Part shown: piece after piece, positions 27,027-39,339 of the stretch
Numbering within the stretch: position 1 is the stretch's first letter
How the letters are laid out: each line of letters begins with the position of its first letter
Assembly (NCBI GenBank): GCA_037013685.1
Contig: CM072886.1
Location: 29,085,080-29,149,079 of the forward strand
Length of the DNA: 64,000 bases
Direction: 5' to 3'
Source of the DNA: Acridotheres tristis
Taxonomy: Eukaryota; Chordata; Aves; Passeriformes; Sturnidae
The notes under the pieces: model-generated
Told to the model about the DNA's origin: nothing
Databases searched by the model: none
The model's input: the letters and a program-made list of their open reading frames with translations, nothing else
Program-made: the position numbers and the translations under genes

Positions 27027-28012
27027 TTATCTAAAATTCTAACTGTGCAATTTAGATATGTAGGGAAAAGCAGAGATAATATGCAAGGAATCTGTGATAA
27101 GCTTGTATGACATTAAGTACTGCATGATGGATGCAATTCCATCAGCCAAAAGATGGAATAGCCAAATGTAATTATTTTGCTTCAAGAATGTCATGGGACA
27201 TTTTTTGGAAATTGTATCCTCTTTAGATTAAGTAATCCACTAAGAACAATTTTGTGGACTTTATTATTTTAGAAAATTTTGTTTTCTTTCATGCTTGTTA
27301 TATTTGATTATATACAGGTGTATATGAGGTATAATTTATCCTTCCAAATTCAGTAGTACAACTCTGAGCAGAATAAAACCAAATAATTTCTCTGTCATAA
27401 TCTGCCCTTCTATCTCCTCATCTCACCTCAGAATATTACAAACCATGCTAATATTTTACAACCAAGAAATGCAGAATAGAGAGGTAATTCTTTACTAACA
27501 CCCAGAAGAAATTCAACAAGTCCCAAAATTACTTTAAGGGATTAAAAAGGAGCTTTTTTTGTTTGTTTTATTTTTCTTTGGTGTTTTATATTTTTCTTGC
27601 AGTTATTTTGCAGCAGGTGTGAGCATCCTTGCCATCAAGCAACTACTTTTCTAGCTAGGATGTAAATACATGATTCATTGTCCCTGTGGAGCCCCAAGCA
27701 CAAGCCTTTAATAGCATCACAGTTAATTATTATTATAATGTTATGGTGACATATTTTGCCTTTTGTTGGTTGGGGATGCCATTAAATGAATGGGGATGGC
27801 TCACTTAGCAAAACTTGTTAAATGTTAACTTACTTTTTCTTAAAGCATAGCTTATCTGAAAGGTGACATTGCAAACACTGCATTCAGATTACAGTAGATT
27901 TATTAAATTTGTGAGGTTTTGAAACTCTAGAAGAATAAAACCTATTCACATACAGGTTGAACAAAAATATAGCTGTATTTCAGAGAAAAAAAGTATCTTT
28001 TCTTTTTCTTGA

Positions 28013-28065
28013 TTTACACACACACACATATATGTATGTGTGTAAATATATATATATATATATTT
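28013..28065 (+). repeat. (CA)n/(TG)n inverted pair followed by (TA)n
   Basis: TTTACACACACACACA is mirrored by TGTATGTGTGTAAA to form an inverted repeat (28013-28044), directly followed by an (AT)n tract. This is a compound dinucleotide microsatellite. Confidence 0.88.
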
Positions 28066-29669
28066 AAGACTTTCCATTTTCCATTTTTATCAGACTGTAA
28101 CTATTAGGTCATCAGCCCAAATAACTTTTTTTTTTTTTTGCATGTGCTATGCATCTGATTTTTTGGCTCTGCCAGGTTTTGCTGCATGTAGACCTGTCCA
28201 GAGCCCACTGGTCCATGGGAGCAATGAAATAGGGCAGGTGGGAATGGACAGTTCCTAATGGACTAAGTAATCAATGGAAAGGAGCTGCTCCTGTGTTTGA
28301 AGTCAGAATTAATAAGTCAATGTGCTAGCTGATCCTTATATTTTTTAGTGTGGGAAGGACAATTATTGTGTTCCTATATTTAATTTAACTCCTCTCTATG
28401 ACTTTCATATGGACACAGCTTCAGCTTACTGAAGGATGTTTTTGAGTTCTCAAGCTCTTCTTACAAGGTGAGATTCATTAGTATTGTGTTTTCAGATGGG
28501 TGTTTTTTCATGTAATCTCTCTACAGCCTCTGAGGATTTAGCACTTTCTACTGTCTCGCTTCTGTTTCAGCCTATCCTTTAACATAAATTTCGCTTTGGA
28601 AAAAAAAGGAAGAAGTGGGAGAAAAAAGAAATCTACCTTGTTGCCTTTGGCAGTAGTGTAGTTGGATCAGGTCCAGCCAGGACCTGGCTACTCAGATCAG
28701 ACAATTACTGATTGTAGTTATATCTGCTTTTGTGAAGTTTTGGTGTATCAGACTTTATACGTCTGTGTTTGCAAAAGCCACAGCTTTTTATGTTTAAGAA
28801 TTCACAATGACCTTACATGGTGTTCTTCAACAAGGGATTTCCCTGCAATGAAACTCTTCATATGTGCAAGTGACAGTGGGATATTTTTATGAGAGGTGAA
28901 CTCTTAGATTACTTGGATGAAAGATGGGTTTTTCAATAACACAAGTTCAAATGGTGTAGTGCCAGCTCCTACCATGGCATTTGCAGCTATGCTGTGTATT
29001 ATGCACGACTGAGAAAATAAGTAGTGTATACAAGAAATGACAGAAATACTTGATTAATGTAATCATTAGAGACTGTGAAAGGCATGAAATTCAGCAGATG
29101 AGTCAAATGGTGGGCAATCTATACATCCACTGCTTGGTTTAGAGGCCCTTTTCTTATTGCTGGATGGGGAATTGTAAATTGGCTGCCTTGTAAAAATATA
29201 AAGAAGACCTAGCTCTGTGATCTGGCAGGTGTTGTAAGGCTTTGTCACATATTTCCACTTTCAGGGATTTACCTGTTACTGAACTCATGATACTGATGTT
29301 CGGTCACTGGCTGTAGGTGACTTCCTTGGCTTTCACCACACATTGCACCTCCAGGTCTTGTATAGCCAGCCATGTAGCCAACCATGGAACCAAACCTGAA
29401 TGCCAGGCTGCAGTGCTTCTGCCTCAGTGGGTATCACGGCTCAAGCCCATGGCACTGGCTGCATGGTTACTTTTCATGGCTTGAGGCTATACTGCAGAAA
29501 ATTTTGGATATAATTTTAAGGGAATAATATATAATTGGAAATGTGTTGTTTTCATATCACAAAGGAGCATCATGCCTTGTGTTTGTGTTATAGTAAGAAG
29601 ATGATAATGCCTGACACAAACAGCTGTTTTACCCAGATGCATATTTTCCATATGGAGTCCTTTGTGGCA

Positions 29670-30372
29670 CTCCAGGGCAGCTCTGCTGAGAAGGACTTGG
29701 GGTGCTGGTGGATGAGAGGCTGAACTTGACCCATCAATGTGCACTCACATCCCAGAATGCCAAACGTGTGCTGGCTGCATCCCAAGCAGTGTGGCCAGCA
29801 GGGCCAGGGAGGGGATTCTGCCCCTCTGCTCTGCTCTGCTCTGCTGAGACCCCACCTGCAGGGCTGCACCCAGCTCTGGGGTACCAGCAAGGGAAGACAG
29901 GGACCTGTCTGGAGAGAGTTCAGAGGAGGGCCAACAGGATGATTAGTGGGATGTAGCACGTTTTGTATGAGGAAAGGGTGGGAGAATTGAGACTGCTCAG
30001 CCCAAAGAGGAGAAGGCTGTGAGGAGACCTAATTGCAGCCTTCCAGTACCTGAAGGGTACAAGAAAGATGGAGAGGGATTTTTTGCAAGAGCATGTAGTT
30101 TAGGGGCAAAAGGGAATGGCTTCACACTGAAAGAAATTAGGTTTAGATTAGATGTTAGATTAGATTAGATTAGATGTAAAAATTTCACTCTGAGTTTGGT
30201 GAGGCACTGGAACAGGTTGCCCTGAAAACTTGTGAATGCCACATCCCTGGGAGGGTTCAAGACCAGGTTAGATGGGGTTTGGTGTACCTGGTCCAGGAAC
30301 CTGTGTCTCTGTCCATGCTGTGGAACTAGATGATCTTAAAGATCCCTTCCAACCCAAACCATTCTATGATTT
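29670..30372 (+). mobile_element. CR1 LINE, 5'-truncated copy with intact 3' end
   Basis: This is the best-preserved repeat in the window. The 5' part encodes the end of the CR1 reverse transcriptase in pieces across frames: SSAEKDLG, then VDERLNLTHQCAL, then CSALLRPHLQGCTQLWG, then LERVQRRANRMISG. The 3' UTR follows, and the copy ends with GATCTTAAAGATCCCTTCCA then AACC and ATTCTATGATT near 30372, the diagnostic CR1 tail. A one-base loss near 29700 breaks the frame between KDLG and VLVDE, and there are further shifts, so it is non-functional. A CTCTG expansion (about 29824-29846) and an ATTAG expansion (about 30145-30178) have grown inside it. Strong 5' truncation is the normal outcome of CR1 retrotransposition. 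Confidence 0.92.
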
Positions 30373-32466
30373 TGAAATGCCATTATATGGTAAAATCAGG
30401 CTCACACATGCCTTCTACTTAGTTTGAATAATTAATTATCAAGTTGGGTTTTATTGTTTTTGATAAGCTTCTGAAACAGAGACAATTCACTTTTTTTTTT
30501 AAATTTATAACAGAACTGTTTATGGTGGTAGATTTTTATTGAAATAGTAATTCAACTAATTCAATTGCACGGTCAACTCTTATCTCTAGGTAGGAAAACA
30601 AAAGCAGACATTTGTATTGAACCCATATTTCATTGCTAAGAGTTATGGGAATTTTAATTTATAACCTCTCAAAGGGAATAAATAACTTTTTTTTTCTCTT
30701 TCTGTTTAATTATTTCCACCTCTCAGTCAATCAATTTTTCTCTTTGACATCAATTTTATTCTATTTTTGGAGCCATCAGTTGTAGGTGGCAGCAGGCAAT
30801 TTCCTATAGATTCAACAGATGTGAAGTCTTTTTCCTTCAAGTCAAGTCCTCCTTGCAATTTCAGGGAGGAGATTGAAGAATTTGCACCTTTGCCTTGGGA
30901 AAGCTCAAATAGTTAGTATTTGATACTTGACTCCATGTTGTCTGTGCCACTTTTAAGCTGGAACAGAAAGATCTCCACCAAAGCTTTTCTCCTGCAGGTT
31001 CTTCTTCCCTAGCAGTGAACACCATGAGCTCAGATAAATTCCCAACACTAGAACCAGAAGCTTTATCATTTGAAAGCAAGCTCAGATCTTGCCATAGCTG
31101 TGAGCCATGAACTCTCTATCCTTTGAGAATATATTTCATATATCTTTATGAAATATATATTTGATAAGTAATTAAACTTGTTGACTTTTTCAAGTTTTCC
31201 TACTTTGTATTGCAACAGCTTTCAGCACTTCTCACTATTCACTGTGATAGCGGTTATCATAAATGTTCACTAAAGTAAAATAAAATAGAGAAGATGTCTC
31301 CTGATTTTTCACTGCACCTTAAGCTGTGAGACAAACATATACTTCCCTTGGCTGTATTTTCTATGTGCTCTTTTGGATGGGATGCAGGGGTGGAATCCAG
31401 AGCTGCTTGAGCCGGTGGCAGGGAAATCCAGTGGCTTTACCAGAAAAAACAACTCAGGCCATGTACTTTACTGAGAAGTATGACAACATTTGCAACTTTC
31501 ACAGTCTCTCCTGGAAGTCAGACATTTCGAGCTTTGGATATCTAATGTTCAACTTCTTGTCAGAAAGTGTAAAATAATTACATTTGAAGGGTTTTGATGC
31601 AGTGATCTGAAGTAAACAAACTTTATAAAAAGAGTGATGGTAAGATGTGGTGCATATCTAATATATGGTACAAATGTAGTCTGTCATGAATGTTGCATAT
31701 CATGAATATGCTTTCAAAAGAAATTTCATGCTTCATGCAACCATGCATTCCCACTTAAACGTAAGTAAATAAAATTGCTTTCCACATAACTGTAGACAAT
31801 TTAACTAGCTTTAGAAAGGATACTGTTAAAGATTTAAATTTAGTAAAATATCAGTCTTCCTAGATTAATGACGTTATGGTTATGAATTATTATATTTATT
31901 TTTAATCTTGTATATTGATAATAGTGAGTAATTTGCAAATGGGGTTAGTTTCTGAGTTGTGTGGAAAATTTCTACTTGGAGTGGAAAGACAACAGAAAAT
32001 GTGAAGTGTAATTCAAACACTTGTAAAGTAGCTGGAACTAGGAAGTGTTTTGTTAATTTCATAGTTTTGACTTTGCTATTTTTTTCATATTCCAATGTTT
32101 CCCCCTCCCTCCCTTTCTTTTTGTGCTCTGGGATAATTTAGAAATAGCTAGTGATCTCATCGATCCTGTCAGGTGGTATAGGGAAGTAAATAAGGTCATT
32201 TAAGGCTCATCTTTAATATGCAATATCATTATTTTTTCTGTGGGTCAAATCTGCAGGGCTTAATATAATTTGAAGCAGGTTTAGTCCTGTCAGCCAGTGG
32301 CTAAGATTTTTAATAGAACTTTAAAAACTAAGAGTACATTAGTCTTTAGAAAAAATATTCCCTAAGTATTATATATAAATGGATAACACTACACTAATCC
32401 TGTCACTTTCTACTCTATTTTTCCACAGTACCTTTTCTAAATTGATCTCTATTTCTTTTTTCCCTT

Positions 32467-32515
32467 GTTTTTTTGTTTTGTTTTGTTTTGTTTTGGATTT
32501 TTTTTTTTTTTGAGG
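32467..32515 (+). repeat. (TTTTG)n and poly-T tract
   Basis: Four or five GTTTT units are followed by a T-run. Low-complexity sequence; frames across it on both strands are artefacts. Confidence 0.85.
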
Positions 32516-34373
32516 AGGGTGTTTTGGTTTTTTTCCTATTTTATTGCTTTTGATTTGCAATTCTACATGCAAAATCTGTATATTGCTGAGAACCTCAAAC
32601 TCATTTTTCTGTACCTCTTGGATGGCACTCAGCATTTCTCAAGGTTAGACTCAGTGTTAAAATCATCACAGTTGAGATTTCTTTCTAATTTTAGATGTGA
32701 CACCATCTTTTGTGACATGATGTGACCATACTTGTGAGGAAGAGGTTAGGACAGCAAGAGTCATATCTTTAGCCTTGTATTTAATATAAAAAGAACAAAG
32801 ATGAGGAAATCTCAAAAGAGGTGATTTTGCTGGGCTACTGTCTCTTTATTCTCATATAAATAAGAAAATACAAAGCAATCCAGGAACTTTTGCAAGTAAA
32901 CTATCAGGATTTTCTTAAAATAATAATAGAGAGGAAAATTGGCATAATAGTTATTAATTTATGGAAATATGGAAATCAGGGGGACAGATAACTTGACATC
33001 AGGTTTAGTGATGATGCTTTTCACACCAGCTCCACTAGTGTATTTGTAGAGCTCATAAAGGAGATCTTACAGCTGAAGGCAGTGGTACAGTGTAGGCATG
33101 ACCCAACCTTCACTGCATACCTCTAACATTAGCTCACTATGGTTATTTTAAGCTTTTCTTTTAATATAACCTAGTAATTTCTTTGCTATTTTTTGCTTAG
33201 TTGGTATAAAGCACCTGTAAACATCAGGGCTCAAGGTCCTGGTACAATGATAGACCTCACTCCCTTTAGTTATTGTTACTTCTAGAAAGTTTATTTTATC
33301 ATGAAAACAGACTGAGTCACTCAGATGAGCTTTTTTTTAGAAAAGAACGTTGCATGCTGATGTTGTATCTTCCCCTTGAGAAGTTTACCTTTCTATTGCT
33401 TGGTATTTGTCAGTATTCAGCTAATAAAGGAAGACTGGTGCCAGTCTTGCAGATCCATGGATGACAAGTTCTATGAGTTATTTTCAATTATGTGTCTAAG
33501 TGCAAAGGTAAAAGTTGTTTCAAAGTCGTCTCCTATTGTCTCTGTAGCACCATTCATGCACATTGTTCTTAAAGTGAAAATTAGAAAGTTCTCCTCCACA
33601 AGAACATATTCTTGAAATGCAAATGTAAGGATTTAGTAGATTTAGACAGGAAAGTATCCACAGAGAGCTGAAGAAATTGTTGAAATTTGGACACCTAGTT
33701 ATGTTCAGAAAGCTTTGCTGTATGCTTTGCAAGCTCATCCTGTTTGGTGACGTTGGACATGTGCTTTTAAGTCATTGTATCTTGTTCAGTGTCAGACTGA
33801 TAAACAATGTGGTTTTTCCCAAAGTGCCATTTTTCTGTGTTTGTTTTTCTAGCAGACTTCCAAGTTGCACAGTAACTATTCCTCTTCTGCAACCACCTTC
33901 TACTCCTCCTTTCTATTCAGGGTGCAACTCTCTTTCTGTGCACAGTGGAAAGAGTGTTTTCTGTTCTGTTCTTTGTTTCGTGTTTGCCAAAAATATGGTT
34001 TTATATCTTTCTGTTTTCCATATAACAATGGCTAAAGCTGCCTCTGGAGAGATTAAAAATGGTAAAAATTAAGTATCCAAGCCTTATAGTATGTCAGTGT
34101 CCTTACATCTGCTTTGACATGGTGAGTCAAAAGGAAATTATCCTTTTTGGATGCTTTCCCTTTCAGCTGGGTCTGCACCAATTTATCACTTGAAAATGCT
34201 GAATTCAAGAATCACCTCTATTATTTAAGTGGCAAAACAGGAGGGGTCTCTACCAGTTTGTTGGCATTTAAAGAGCTAGACATTTCCAGGGGAAAAGAGA
34301 CACAAGGTTAAGAGCAATGAAACTTAAAATGTAAAATGATTTCTGAATGCTGTAACCACCATTGTCCTCTCAA

Positions 34374-34463
34374 AAAAATTAAAAAAACAAAAAAACCCCC
34401 AAAAAGCGAGCAGACAAAAAAAACCCCCAAACAAACAAACAAACACAAAACAAAAAAAAAACC
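34374..34463 (+). repeat. A-rich low-complexity tract with (AAAC)n
   Basis: About 90 bases made almost only of A and C, including AAAAACCCCC blocks and five AAAC units. It could be the decayed tail of an old insertion, but no body is recognisable beside it. Confidence 0.85.
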
Positions 34464-36751
34464 CAGTGGGATGTAACAGAATTGTTTGTGTTTGAAGATT
34501 GCTTTGAATTTGAGGACTCAGAGGGAGAATTTCAATAGTTTAGACAACAAATCCTGCGGCATCTCTATAGACAGAGGAAAGATGAAAGTTTACAAGTACA
34601 ATAAGAAAACAAGCAGTAAAGAACACATTCTGAATTAGATTTGATGAAGAATGTTCAGGCTGTTAATAAGTAAAGAAATTGCAGTGCACAATGTCTATTA
34701 GAAGATCAAAGAGGAAGAAGCAAATGTGTGAAATACACTGATAAATATAGACTGAAGATTAAAACAAAAAATTAGTGATAAGAAGCTTCTGGGGGAAGAG
34801 ATTGTGGAACACTCTTTGCAGAAACTATAGAAAGTAAATACAAGAGAAAAAAACATAAATGAGAGAGGCATTCATCTATGCATGAAAAGAATGGCAGAGC
34901 TGATAAATGTTTGACATGAGCCGTGTTTTAAGGAATGCTTTGCATCTCTTTTTGAGTTCAATATTCAGCAGAGATTATGGCAGTTAAAACCTTCTGAAGT
35001 GAATTCTGAATTAGTGGGTTTGGAATAAATACGAATTCTAATGATTACAGGGTATTTTCTTAGCTGGTAGCAGACCAGTGGAAGAACTTTTCTTGCAGAA
35101 ACGCAGGCTGTCGGCGAATCTGTGAACTATCTCCCAGCACCTGGCAGTGCAGGAAAGGACTAATGACAATGGTAGTACAGTGACAGTACAAAGCCACAAC
35201 CTCTTCTTTCATCTGATGGGAGGCACTTAATCATCACCACAACAAGCCTCTTCCAAGTATTTTTTTCAGCCTGGTTGGAAATATCTTGGCTGTATGTATA
35301 AACTCCATACTTAGTCAGATAGGGAAGAAAAGAACCATATTACCGGGCAATGCCAGTGATTTTCTGAGAAAGGAGCTCAAACTCTTGTATTGACCTATGG
35401 AGGAGAGTTTTAAGCCATCTTTTTTTGTGAGACTTCTTCACAAACAAGCGAATAGCATGGGAGAAACCTCAGAAGTGTCCTTTGTCTGAGATTTTACTGT
35501 GAAGCATGGAGGGAGTCACCATTTTAGCAGCAAATGAAAGGTGGAGTTAAAGGAGAAAAGCAGGACAGTTGTGTTTGCACAATAATGAAGAATGAGTAAC
35601 ACAAGGAAGGAAAACTGTAGAAGATATGACCCTCACTTACTGTTTTTTCCCTTGGAAAACCCCATCCTTTTTGATGGGAGTAGCAAATGAAGAAGGAAAG
35701 GATTGCATTTATAAATAGGTCTCGTAATATAAAGACTGTTCTGTTCAGTTTGAAAAGAACATCCTATATTTACCCTATTTGCAAATGAGGTTTCCAGACT
35801 CATGAGAAAGGTATTAAGAAGACTGGTTAATTTAATGTTGATGAGACTAGAGATAATTTATCATGGTCAATCATTGTTTAAATATTCTTATTCCAAAAAT
35901 AGACCAAAGCTATCTGACTATGCCAGGTCTGGGCTGGAGATGAAATAGAAGGAGCAGGGTGTGTATGACCACAGCTTCAGCTGAATGGGAAGAAAGGTCC
36001 TTTGGCTGATCTTACTAACTTGTTAATGTACAACAGATTAAATGGCAGAAATGTTTACTCAAAAGCATGCATTTGTTTTTTAAGTATTTGTTGCTTTTTT
36101 TTTTTTTAATTCATTGTCTTGAGCTAAAATTGATGATTTTTTTCCTTAGGAACCAAGAATTTAGTGTCTACATGAGTGAGATTAACTGCTTGCCACAACT
36201 ATTGCTAAGTTGTCTTGTTTCTCCTTGTGGACAGAAATATCAGTAAATTGTAAGCCTGGGAATCTAGAGAGACATAACATTTTTTTAGTTGTGTTTTTTT
36301 GATTTGTTTTGCAAGTGGCAATGTTCTGTAGTTTACAGAACTACATAAAATGTTCTGAAGAGAAGGACAAGTTAAGGGAGCACCGGTAAAAACAAAAAGC
36401 TTTTGAAATATGAAAGCAAGCAGTCTTTTTGTGCTCGTCTCTAGCTTTTGAAGAAAAAAACATCTACTCTTGTGGTTTAGGGAAATAACACATAATTTTA
36501 TTTTGGTAGTAATCATGTATCTGAAGTAATGTAGGCTCTACAAAGCATTGACAGCCATGGGTAGTAATCAGTGTTGCCAATTCCCAATGGAAGAATACAG
36601 ATTACCAGTTGCTAACTGACTGTAGAAATAGTGCTGTAGGAATAGTTTGGCAAAAAGTATTTTAGCTTAAACAAAGTGTATGTTCTCCACTTCCATGATG
36701 TCTGAGCACCCTTAAAGCATTTGTGTTTTAAACAACAGCATGAAACATACT

Positions 36752-36871
36752 GCTGTTTATTCCCATTGGACAGATGGGGAACTGAAACACAGAGTGTATG
36801 GGATCTCTGACCACTGGAAATCTGTGATCAGAAACGGCAACTCAAAACCACTCAATCCTAGTCCCCTGACA
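36752..36871 (+). mobile_element. Ancient MIR-like SINE fragment
   Basis: The stretch TTCCCATTGGACAGATGGGG, followed by AACTGAAACACAGAGTGTAT, with a later CAATCCTAGTCCCCTGAC, follows the layout of MIR-type amniote SINEs (CCATTTTACAGATGGGGAAA then CTGAGGCACAGAG, ending in a TCCTAGTCCA-like segment). Divergence is high, as expected for an insertion predating bird radiation. The exact family cannot be assigned by eye. Confidence 0.55.
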
Positions 36872-37004
36872 ATTTAGGGATTTTTTAAACATTAATTTAC
36901 CATCCCTTATGGGCACTCTTAAGAAATATATGCTGAATACGTAGATGCAAAAATATCACATTATCTTTTTGAATGTTATCACAGGAAAAGTAGAAACCTG
37001 TAAG

Positions 37005-37020
37005 AAAAAAAAAAAAAAAA
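37005..37020 (+). repeat. Poly-A run
   Basis: Sixteen A; no retrocopy recognised upstream. Confidence 0.8.
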
Positions 37021-38304
37021 GTCAAAAAAGTCCAGTAGTGTTTTGTATATATCTCATAGCTACATGAATGAAAAGCAAATTTTGTTCTTGGCACTGCCAG
37101 ACTAGGACTACTGCAGGTCTCGCTTTCTGCCAGTGAAAAATTACATTGCTTCAGGTAGAGGAAAACATGTTACTTTGTCAAACATGGGAACTGGTCATCC
37201 ATGAGAGTCAGAAATAGACAATTTCATGCTCCGAAGACAGTGAATGGCACAAGCCATGTTCAGTCTGGTTTGCTGTGTTGTATGTGAAATCAGGTAATGA
37301 TACTGCACTTTCCAATATGACAAGGGTTCAACCCTCTTACAGATTGGGTAAGATAGTAACATATCTTGCCTGCAAATTGAAAATTTGAAAACTATATTAT
37401 TATATTATTAATTTTAATGATGGATAAAATTAATTCTCTTCAACTCTGTGTTGAGTAGAATAGCACATAACAAGCCTTACTGTGTATCGTTTTTCTCTTG
37501 TAAAGACAATGAAAAGAAATGTAAACCTTATCAAATGGGGTGGCCAAATGATATGGATTGTTTATCAGTCTCTCCTGTGATGCCAACAGTGTTGAGATGT
37601 CCCTTTGTCTGCTCAGTGCATTAATGGCACAATGATTGCTGCCTCCTCTGAAAGAAGAAAGTAACAGGCTGGTGGGGGAGTTTTGCACACAAGCATTTAA
37701 AGATATGGAGGAAACCAGAGTCCATTAGCCAGTCTAAGTCCTAAGGTAACCCAAATTTCATCGGAATTTCTATGAAAAGTAAAGGCATCAACTGAAGTCT
37801 TGTAAAAATTGCCTAACCCAATATTCTTTTTTCTGCATCATCAGAAAATAGTGTGTATTGTATAGAAACTAATTAAAGAATACTGTTCTCCTTTTCAAAG
37901 GAGATCTTAATTGTTTCCTTAACTAATGCAATTTAGTTCTATACCAACATAAAAAATGCTGTTTCAAGTTCTAAGAATTTTTTACCCCCATAGTGTCCAA
38001 AATACATTTGAGTGCAGTTGGCTTTGTGTATATCTTTAAATGATGGTGGCTAGTTTGAGTAGTCTGTTATGTTGATTATATATATTTTTAAATATATATT
38101 AGCATGGGCATATAGGTTTTCTATGATTCATCAATGTTTTTAATATGCAAATCTTCTTGAATACCTGTTATAGCAGTTGTTAAAAAGAGTTCTGCATTAG
38201 TATAGCACTAATGTAGTTAGGAGTCCTTTGAACTTCTGTCACTGTGCTTGTGGCATGGCAAGGCAGAGGATCTCATAAGGATTAAAAGTTCCTGCTTTTT
38301 GTGC

Positions 38305-38556
38305 TTAGGCTTTTGGGGTCTTGCTTTTTTTGTTTGTGCTTTTTGAGCTGTACTGAAAAACTGATCTGATCTGATTTCCTTTCAAATGAATAAATACGTG
38401 TAAAATCAGAACAAGGACAGCAAAGTAGCAGGAGCACATAAGGAACTCCTTAGCATGATGTTGCCAGTGAAGCCTGTGTGCCATCCAAGTAAAGATCATT
38501 CTACTGATCAGCAGTGCCAAGACTGCAGCAATAGCTGTTTTGACTAAAATATTCAA
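38305..38556 (-). CDS. Unassigned 83-codon ORF with two hydrophobic segments (uncertain)
   Basis: On the minus strand an ATG at 38556 opens 83 codons with two strongly hydrophobic stretches. Residues about 2-24 are followed by a basic/His-rich linker (HRLHWQHHAKE), a second stretch at about 38-58, and then a lysine-rich tail ending KKSKTPKA. Codon choice is not obviously random. There is no recognised family, no retrocopy hallmark (no poly-A tail nearby), and no visible exon context. In a 64-kb AT-rich window an ORF of this length is expected by chance, so treat it as a candidate only. A vague likeness of its first half to the C-terminal helix of TRAM-type translocon proteins was not convincing. 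Confidence 0.12.
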   Translation of the reverse strand: MNILVKTAIAAVLALLISRMIFTWMAHRLHWQHHAKEFLMCSCYFAVLVLILHVFIHLKGNQIRSVFQYSSKSTNKKSKTPKA

Positions 38557-39311
38557 AAAATGTGTTGTTTAGCACACATAGTCTTCTCTAGAGGATGGTC
38601 ATATTTAGGATTCTGGAGAAATGGCTGTCCTCAGATTCATGAACTAGAAACACCTTATTTTCCAATGCCACTTGAGAAGAAATTACTGAAGGAGTTACTG
38701 TGATCATGGAATCACCCTCCACAGCTGCAGGTCACTCTGAAGGATGTACATAGCCACTAATGGTCTACTGACCACCTCTGTCCTTTCCTTCTCCTCATGC
38801 TACAGTTGTATGCACAAACTCCTTTGGCATCCTGTGACAAGCTTGTGGTCTTTGGATCAGAAGGCAAAGTATCACAAAACAGCTGAGTTCCAGAAAAAGC
38901 GTGTGAGAAATGGAAGCACATCCCAAACTTGTTTGTTGCTGGTGCCTGCAGTGCTAAATAAGTTGGCAAAAAAATGAAATAGGAGCCATAGGACTGTAAA
39001 AGATTGACTGATGAAATATTTCTGTTGGCAACCGTCCTGGTGTATTTCCAGCCTGACATTCTTTTTGGTAGGTATGCCTTGGAGATTTCCCTTTGCAAAT
39101 ATAGTTAGTTGCTCAACTTCTCAACTTATTCATTCTCTGTTGGGTCCCAGAATAGCATACTGTCTCTCTGAATTGCTGGAGGCTTTCTGCTGCATCTGAG
39201 AGGACACTAAATGAACAAAAGTACATACAGTGATTTAGGGCCCAAGTCAATAAAATACTTGATCATCACATGTTTTTAAATGAGACACTTGCTTATGTAT
39301 CTTTTAGAGAT

Positions 39312-39339
39312 TTTGTTGCTGTTGTTGTTGTTGTTGTTT
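39312..39339 (+). repeat. (TTG)n microsatellite
   Basis: Seven or eight TTG triplets with one GCT interruption. Confidence 0.85.

Larger units (their letters stand above)
26340..29669. other. Gene-free stretch with microsatellites
   Basis: TTC, AT and CA/TA microsatellites at 26.53, 26.97 and 28.01 kb; otherwise nothing recognised. Confidence 0.55.
30373..36751. other. Gene-free AT-rich stretch
   Basis: A 12-bp AT inverted repeat (arms 31129-31140 and 31147-31158), a TTTTG tract at 32.47 kb and an A/C-rich tract at 34.37 kb are the only structures seen. The 131-codon frame at 33677-34072 (+) has Cys/Phe/Leu-rich composition typical of chance frames in T-rich DNA. Confidence 0.55.

Noticed and set aside
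29588..29959. 123-codon minus-strand frame
   Set aside because: Antisense shadow of the CR1 copy at 29670-30372.
33677..34072. 131-codon plus-strand frame
   Set aside because: Cys/Phe/Leu/Ser-rich translation typical of T-rich non-coding DNA; no family likeness.
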